Notes under the pieces: model-generated
Told to the model about the DNA's origin: nothing
Seen by the model: the letters and a program-made list of their open reading frames with translations, nothing else
The model's database searches: none
Source of the DNA: Hyaloperonospora brassicae
Lineage: Eukaryota; Oomycota; Peronosporomycetes; Peronosporales; Peronosporaceae
NCBI GenBank assembly: GCA_947650285.1
Contig: CANTFL010000017.1
Location: 172,874-236,873 of the forward strand
DNA: 64,000 nt
Reading direction: 5' to 3'
Position numbers and translations under genes: made by a program
In this document: positions 58,684 to 64,000 of the stretch, piece after piece
Position numbering within the stretch: position 1 is the stretch's first letter
Layout: each line of letters begins with the position of its first letter

Positions 58684-59100
58684 CTAGTTCTCGCCCTGGC
58701 GCTTGAGGTAATCCAGCAGCACGTTCAGCGCGTGCGTCTCCTCACCAAAGTCCGTAATGACGGCGCACGACGTCGACACAATCTTTCGGGCCTCGCCCAG
58801 CGCGTCAATCTTGCACAGACCGCACCATTCGCCAAGCTGCTTGCCCGACGGGACGAGCACGAGGTTCACGCCGTGCTCCTCGCACAACGCACGGATCAAC
58901 TTGCTGTAGCTGGGCTCGTCGCAGTCCTGCGCGAGGCAGCACAGACGCGCGCGACGCGAGTCCAGCGCCTTGGCCGCTTCGTGCAGGCCACGCTTCAGCC
59001 CGTCATGGATGAGCGCCTTCTTGAGCACCTCCTTGAGCGCGTCCATCTCGCCGAGCTCCTTCGGGACCTCGACCTCAGCCACAACTTCCTCAGCCGACAT
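58684..59100 (-). CDS. RPS12: 40S ribosomal protein eS12
   Basis: A 138-residue intronless frame encodes eS12, a small-subunit ribosomal protein of the L7Ae/L30e fold. Recognisable parts are [21 protein letters not shown], then [16 protein letters not shown], then [17 protein letters not shown] and [18 protein letters not shown]. The acidic N-terminus ([15 protein letters not shown]) is typical. The length matches the family (about 130-145). The next gene to the right is divergent, and the two starts are about 220 bp apart. Confidence 0.97.
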   Translation of the reverse strand: MSAEEVVAEVEVPKELGEMDALKEVLKKALIHDGLKRGLHEAAKALDSRRARLCCLAQDCDEPSYSKLIRALCEEHGVNLVLVPSGKQLGEWCGLCKIDALGEARKIVSTSCAVITDFGEETHALNVLLDYLKRQGEN

Positions 59101-59318
59101 GATTCGTGGAGAAAACGGTGGAGTCCTCAGAAGCTTTTACGTAATGATCGTCGCCAACGACATGTGCAGACGATGATGGCTTTGCAAGTCCTTTTGACTG
59201 GTCCAAACGCGTCGCCTGGAATAGTGTGCGCTCCACTCCACCACACCACATTGTTTGAGGTGCACCACACCAGATCAGCGAACTAGTGCCTGTCACTCTT
59301 CGGTCAACGACGCACGAA
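59101..59318. promoter_or_regulatory. Divergent promoter region of eS12 and the HAT/TPR gene
   Basis: Only about 220 bp separate the two start codons, so both promoters must lie here or within the first exons. A loose initiator-like TCACTCTTCGGTCAA lies at about 59294-59308, which would favour translation of the right gene from 59319 rather than 59286. Confidence 0.35.
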
Positions 59319-61354
59319 ATGAGAGGTTCGCGACGCCTGCACCGCGCGGTCCTGCGGCGTCCCGGAGCGCTCGCGGGACACGAAAGCGCTGTCCTGCAGG
59401 TGCATCGGCGTCTGTTCTCTTTTTTCAGTCCCGTGGACGCGCTGTACGAGGGCCAAGACCACGCTCGTCAAGTGGAGAAGAAGTTTAGTGAGCTGTCTGG
59501 AAAGACCCCGTGGGAGCCCGATATCAAGTACCTGAACGGCCTCAAGAGCCGCTGGCAGGGACAGGAGCCGACGCTGAACGAATTGGTGCGAGACGACGTA
59601 CCGGCGGCTCGGAATCTGTTTCGAAAGGTGTTGCAGCGCCAATACCCAAAAGACATGGGCATGTGGAACAAGTGGGGCGTTATGGTACGACAGACGATCA
59701 ACGATACCTTTCGAGGTCGATCGTGAAGACAATTTGCGTGTTTTTTTGCGAGTGCGATGCGTGGATTTGTTGCTAGTCGGCAGACGGCCAGTGATTAAAC
59801 GAGTTGTTGATTGTGCAGGAGTGGAAGGCAGGGAATCACGGGCTGGCACGGATGATCTTTTCCAAAGCGTCTCGGATCTCCTTTGACGTCGAGCTCTGGA
59901 CGTCGTGGGGATCGATGGAGCTGGAGGCAAAGAACTTGCAAGAAGCCAAGCGCATATTTAAAGTGATTCTGGCGACAGACCCGCAGAACCCAATGGCGGG
60001 ACTAGGAATGGCTCTTTGGGAAGTGCAGGCGGGACTGCCAGATGAAGCTCGTGAGCGATTCCAGGAACTGATGGAAGAACATCCGAAGGACGTGTTGATT
60101 ATGCAAGCTTATGCCGTCTTTGAAGCCAAGTGCCAACACGTTGGGTTAGCTCGAAGCATTTTTCAGAACGCTGTTTCGCACCCGCGCGCTACTGGTCAAG
60201 TCTGGCATGCATGGGCCAAAGCAGAGTATGACGCTGGACTGTACAAGAATGCGCTGGCCGTGATATCGACGGCGTTTGGGCGCTTTCCGACACACAAGTG
60301 GCTGATCCTGCTGGGTGCCATGGCCCACTTCAAGCTCGGCGACGTGTATCAGGCACGCCGTGCATACCGCCGACTTATTGACGGTGGGCTGTTTGTAGAG
60401 CCGTCGGCGTACAACTCATATGCGAAGATGGAGGAAGAGTTGGGCAACGAAGATGCAGCAATTGGCTTGTACATTGAAGCTTTGGAACAACACCCTGATC
60501 ATGTGCCTAGCCTTATGTCGCTCGCCGTTCTGTACAAACGTCGCGGGCGCATGCGCAACGCGCGCAAGGTGTTTGAAAGTGCACTTGTCAATCTTCAGCA
60601 CACTGGTCCTGTGTTGCACGCCTTTGGCGATTTCGAGGAGCAACACGGAGAGCTGGACAATGCACGAGAATTGTATGACGAGGCTACAAACGTGCAGCCG
60701 ACGGTCATTGAATCGTGGCGTGCTTTGGCACGTGTCGAAGCCAGATTGAAGAATTACGAGGCAGCACGTTCAGTGCTTACCATGGCATCACAGCACGTAC
60801 CCAACGACGCACCTTTACTCATTGAGTTGGCCAAGATTGAGCAGCGAAACCGCCGCTTTCCGGCAGCCCGCGAGGCATTAGAGAAGGCACTAAAGATTGA
60901 CCCTTCTGATGCATCTGTATGGAACTTGCGCGCGTTGTTGGAGCTGCCCATAGACCCGGAACGTGCTAAAACGATTGTGGAAAACGCGTTGTCGGTAGTT
61001 CCGGAGTATGAGAAAACCAGTTGGAGCATTTTGATGTGTACGTACGGCCGTATTTTTGCAGCTTTGGAAGACTATCAGCAGGCTATCGCAGCTTTCCAGC
61101 GCTCGTTCAAGTTGCGGCCGAAGAATTGGGAGACGCATTTGATATATGCGGATAGTGTGCTCACGCCAAACGAGGCGTGGACCGAATCTGTGAAGCACCT
61201 CACGGCTTCGCGCAAGCTGCTTCCAAAAACTGATCGACGCCGCGCAAATGTCGAGCGCAAACTCCGTGCTGCTGAAGCAATGGCGAAGGCGGATCAGTAC
61301 AAGCATACCGCAGATGGCAAGGACAAGGCCTGCCGTGAAAAAGGGGGCTCATAA
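59319..61354 (+). CDS. HAT/TPR-repeat protein (Mbb1/HCF107-like helical repeat)
   Basis: Two exons (59319-59684 and 59819-61354) encode about 633 residues; an in-frame ATG at 59286 would add 11. The N-terminus (MRGSRRLHRAVLRRPG) is basic and suggests import into mitochondria. Most of the protein is a series of about 34-residue helical repeats of the TPR and half-a-TPR (HAT) kind, with recurring W-x-x-W/A-x-ME and ARxIFxxA patterns (for example LWTSWGSMELEAKNLQEAKRIF, and NARELYDEAT further on). The closest plant and algal relatives in layout are Mbb1 and HCF107, which bind and stabilise plastid RNAs; oomycetes lack plastids, so the target must differ. Splicing and pre-rRNA HAT proteins (Prp6, Rrp5 type) are alternatives. 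The intron is 134 nt with a TGTGCAG acceptor. Confidence 0.85.
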
Positions 61355-62451
61355 TTATGTACAATCTAAGAAAGCGGTGAAGCTGTCGAAGCCACCATTG
61401 CCACGATCAAGATGTAGCACGGGTGCAGCATCCGCGCTTGGAGTGCAGGGTGGTTATACTCGTGTATTTTAGCAAGCAGCTTTGCACCCGTGCAGCAGGA
61501 ACCATTTTGCCAGCGAAAGGTCGCCGGATTGCAGTCAATCGTTTCGCCTCATTGCATCTACTGATGTCAACAACTTGTGATTGCTGCGTTGCGCCACAAA
61601 GTACAGCGCGTCTTGATGTGGGTCGCAAGCACTAACGCACAAACGTAACGTCGTGTAGAGATCAACGACCAATGCAGCAGAGCGCCAGACCGAAAGGAGC
61701 ATTGCCGACTTGGAGGCACCACACTGGCTGCCTCCAACTCTTGACGCTAACTGTGGTCGTTTCACCGATTCAATGCAACAAGTGAACAACACCGCTGCAT
61801 GCACATAACAACCTTCTGCCCTCTTTGCCCCCCTCTTCCACGTATCGATCGCTCACATGGATCGCGCGTGAGTTGCCACTAATCCAAGTTCAGAGGCAGA
61901 ACAACTGACGTCATGGATGGCACCGACGCTACATAGTGAGTCAGCAACTACAGCGTTGCGTCGGTTGATCTCGACTCGGGTGGGACCGTCCTGAGCTACT
62001 GAAGTTCCACGTTGGGGGCCGAAAAGTTATCCCCAAAGCACAATCGACAAAACTGCGGCCATCATCCAAAGCTGTCCTTCATGATCGTACCTATCCGTCG
62101 CTCCGCCACGTCAACGAAGCAGTTCATTGCTATCGGAATCCGAAATTCGCACAGAGATCACAGACGCGCAACGACTCATGACGATGCTCGGGACAAGATG
62201 GCGGGTGCGTTACACATGTCAACTTCAGTTTGGACGCGTTGCCCTACGTGGATGTAGTCGAGGTGCTTGATGTTTTATAAGCTGGTAATGTACTGCAGCT
62301 AACCAGCATAGGTAGTCCTATATATTTCGAGCAGGCGACGTCACCGGTTTGTCGCAGCGCGTCTGTTGCAGCAGCTGTCTGCCCAATCAACAATTGCAGC
62401 CTACCCACCCACAACCGAACGTCGTTGTCGTCGTCGTCGTCCATTACCGCA
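61355..62451. other. 1.1-kb intergenic region, no gene seen
   Basis: No frame with domain support was found. The last 100 bp are the probable promoter and leader of the HIG1 gene. Confidence 0.5.
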
Positions 62452-62799
62452 ATGTCTTCCAACCGCGCAGAGCCCCCGCGTGTATATGCAGCAGGCGACT
62501 TCAGCTGGATGGAAGACGAGCGCTACGGCGGCACAAAGTCGCTGTGGACGCGCGTGAAGGAAGATCCGCTCGTGCCGCTCGGGTGCGCGCTGACGGCGGC
62601 CGTGTTACTGGGCGGTCTCGTGACGTTCCAGCGCGGACAGTCCAAGTTGGGGAACAAGTTCATGCAGGCGCGAGTGGTGCTGCAGACGGCCACCGTCTTT
62701 GCAGTGGCAGGGGGTGCAGCGATGGCGGCTGGAGAGAAGAAGGAGATGAAGAAGCTGAGCTACGAGGACCGCATGAAGATTGGGCTGTCGGACGAGTGA
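62452..62799 (+). CDS. HIG1-domain mitochondrial protein (respiratory supercomplex factor-like)
   Basis: A 115-residue intronless frame encodes a HIG1-domain protein. Two hydrophobic segments (about residues 43-59, GCALTAAVLLGGLVTF, and 78-93, VLQTATVFAVAGGAAMA) flank the conserved loop. The MQARVVLQ segment matches the R-x-x-x-Q pattern that defines the domain. Yeast Rcf1 and animal HIGD1/2 sit in the inner mitochondrial membrane and assist assembly of cytochrome oxidase and supercomplexes. No cleavable presequence is obvious, as usual in the family. The start at 62452 is the first ATG in the long frame. Confidence 0.88.
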   Translation: MSSNRAEPPRVYAAGDFSWMEDERYGGTKSLWTRVKEDPLVPLGCALTAAVLLGGLVTFQRGQSKLGNKFMQARVVLQTATVFAVAGGAAMAAGEKKEMKKLSYEDRMKIGLSDE

Positions 62800-62990
62800 G
62801 ATCAATGACACGGACAGCCGCTGCATGCAATTGGAGAGGACGGGTGCTCTTAGCGAGGACGGGTGCGCTTGTAATTGCACACATCGGCTGTGGCCGCATA
62901 TTTGCAAACGAACGTCGATAAAAAGCCAAGAAAGAAGTGGAGACAAAAAGTATACACCAGAATAAAAACAGAAATACCGTCGTCCCTCCA

Positions 62991-64000
62991 TAGTAGAACC
63001 TCTACCGAGGGTTAAATTCCTGTTTAAGGAAGTTCGTGTCCCGCACCAAGCTGCGTCACTTGGTTTTTGTGTGCTGACTCGATATAAGAGACTTCAGAAA
63101 TACGGTACTAAAACAAGGCGCACCAACCACCAGTTTCCCTCTATATTGGACTTGCCACAGTCTCGCATTGCCTGCCACTTTGCACATTTGCTTCCGTTCT
63201 ACCTCAAACATGTCGTCAAAGCGAACGATTCTGGCGATGGAGCAAAAGCGTCAGGTTCACATCACACGCACACCAGGCATTAAACTATTTCAAATCCAAG
63301 ACTGGGTCAGGGAGAAGCTCGGCCTTCGGATCTCCACAACGGCAGCAGAACGGATTCGTCAGGCACCAGCCAACGCGTTCCTTGCCACGGACAGCAAGCG
63401 CAATCGAAAGGTGCTGGTTCCATCGTTTGAGGCTGCGTTCTTCGCATTCCATCGTCTCAATGACGGCAACGCGATTCTCACAGACGATCTACTACTATAA
63501 GAAGGTCGCTCAATACAAACCGCTCAAGGGATAAGCGAGAACGACCTGAGGCTTTTGAATGCGTGGTTGCACAAATTTAAGACTCGACACGGCATCCATC
63601 AGCATGTCCTTCACGGCGAGGCAGCCTCAGTTGATCGCGCTCAACTCGCAGTGAATCGAATGGAGCTTAGAGAGCTGATAGAACAATATTCACCACGAGT
63701 TGTGTTCACTTTTGACGAAACAGCTGTATCGCCTGCCTCCGAACAAGGACCTGGCAACGGTCAAGCGCAACGGAAAGAAGTCAGAGAAGGACCGTATCAC
63801 AGTCGTAGTGTGTTGCAACATGACCGGGACCGAGAAGATGGATCTCGTTGTCATAGGCAGGTCGAAGCAACCACGAGCATTTCGCAAAGCCAACACCAAG
63901 CAAATGAAGTTTTTGTGCTTCAACAACCAGACTGCATGGCAAAACAGGTCAACGTTTGCTGAGTGGCTCCGGCATTTCGATGCCAAGATGCACGGGAGAC
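62991..64000 (+). mobile_element. Pogo/Tigger-type DNA transposon, left part
   Basis: The sequence TAGTAGAACCTCTACCGAGGGTT at 62991 resembles the terminal repeats of pogo-family elements, which begin CAGTAnAACCTC and insert at TA. The transposase follows about 220 bp further in. The right end lies outside the window, so the terminal repeat cannot be confirmed by its partner. Confidence 0.6.
63210..64000 (+). pseudogene. Pogo-family transposase, broken and cut by window edge
   Basis: The frame from 63210 starts MSSKRTILAMEQKRQ and contains an N-terminal helix-turn-helix with CENP-B-like layout. It is halted by a TAA at 63498-63500 and continues in the same frame family with a second DNA-binding helix (AWLHKFKTRHGIHQ). 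The DDE domain begins VVFTFDETA near 63710, but the next conserved stretch (YRLPPNK, then TVVVCCNMTGTEK) is in a shifted frame. One nonsense and one frameshift therefore inactivate this copy. Confidence 0.8.

Overview
This is a nuclear genomic window from an oomycete, most likely of the Peronosporales (Phytophthora or a downy mildew). The evidence is short GT-AG introns (about 65-135 nt), an oomycete-type beta-tubulin, an initiator-like promoter element upstream of it, a Crypton tyrosine-recombinase element, a broken RXLR-type effector locus and Ty3/Gypsy relics. The species cannot be fixed from the sequence. Multi-exon models below were spliced by hand; each keeps one open frame across all its junctions.

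Layout. 1-25 kb is GC-rich and fairly gene-dense: a kinesin-4 motor (partial), a WW-AIM24 mitochondrial protein, beta-tubulin, a SOSS-B-like ssDNA-binding protein, threonine dehydratase, an eIF4B-like RRM protein divergent from the ribosome factor RPF2, phosphoserine phosphatase, a cyclic-nucleotide phosphodiesterase and a plant-like vacuolar sorting receptor. 19.4-23.3 kb holds no supported gene.

25.1-40.4 kb is AT-rich and mobile: a Crypton-like element (26.0-29.2 kb) with an intact reading frame, a 169-bp tandem repeat and clustered CTCCGAC motifs at both ends; then decayed Gypsy gag, a dead MULE transposase, an LTR plus gag on the + strand, and a Gypsy gag-pol relic on the - strand.

40.4-64 kb returns to genes: a CinA-like/nucleotidylyltransferase fusion, proteasome alpha-4 (PSMA4), a broken RXLR-type effector, a tRNA-like SINE, a possible unidentified minus-strand gene, SPO11 and presenilin tail to tail, allantoicase, a DYRK-family kinase, ribosomal protein eS12, a HAT/TPR-repeat protein, a HIG1-domain protein and the left end of a pogo-type transposon cut by the window edge.

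Most genes are housekeeping and show no operon logic. Two pairs share an intergenic control region (eIF4B-like/RPF2 divergent; the unidentified gene/SPO11 divergent). The points most worth following are the CTCCGAC clusters and the Tyr-to-Cys change in the Crypton recombinase, the CinA-nucleotidylyltransferase fusion, the WW-AIM24 fusion, the long presenilin loop, and the 70-bp duplication ending at the SPO11 start codon.
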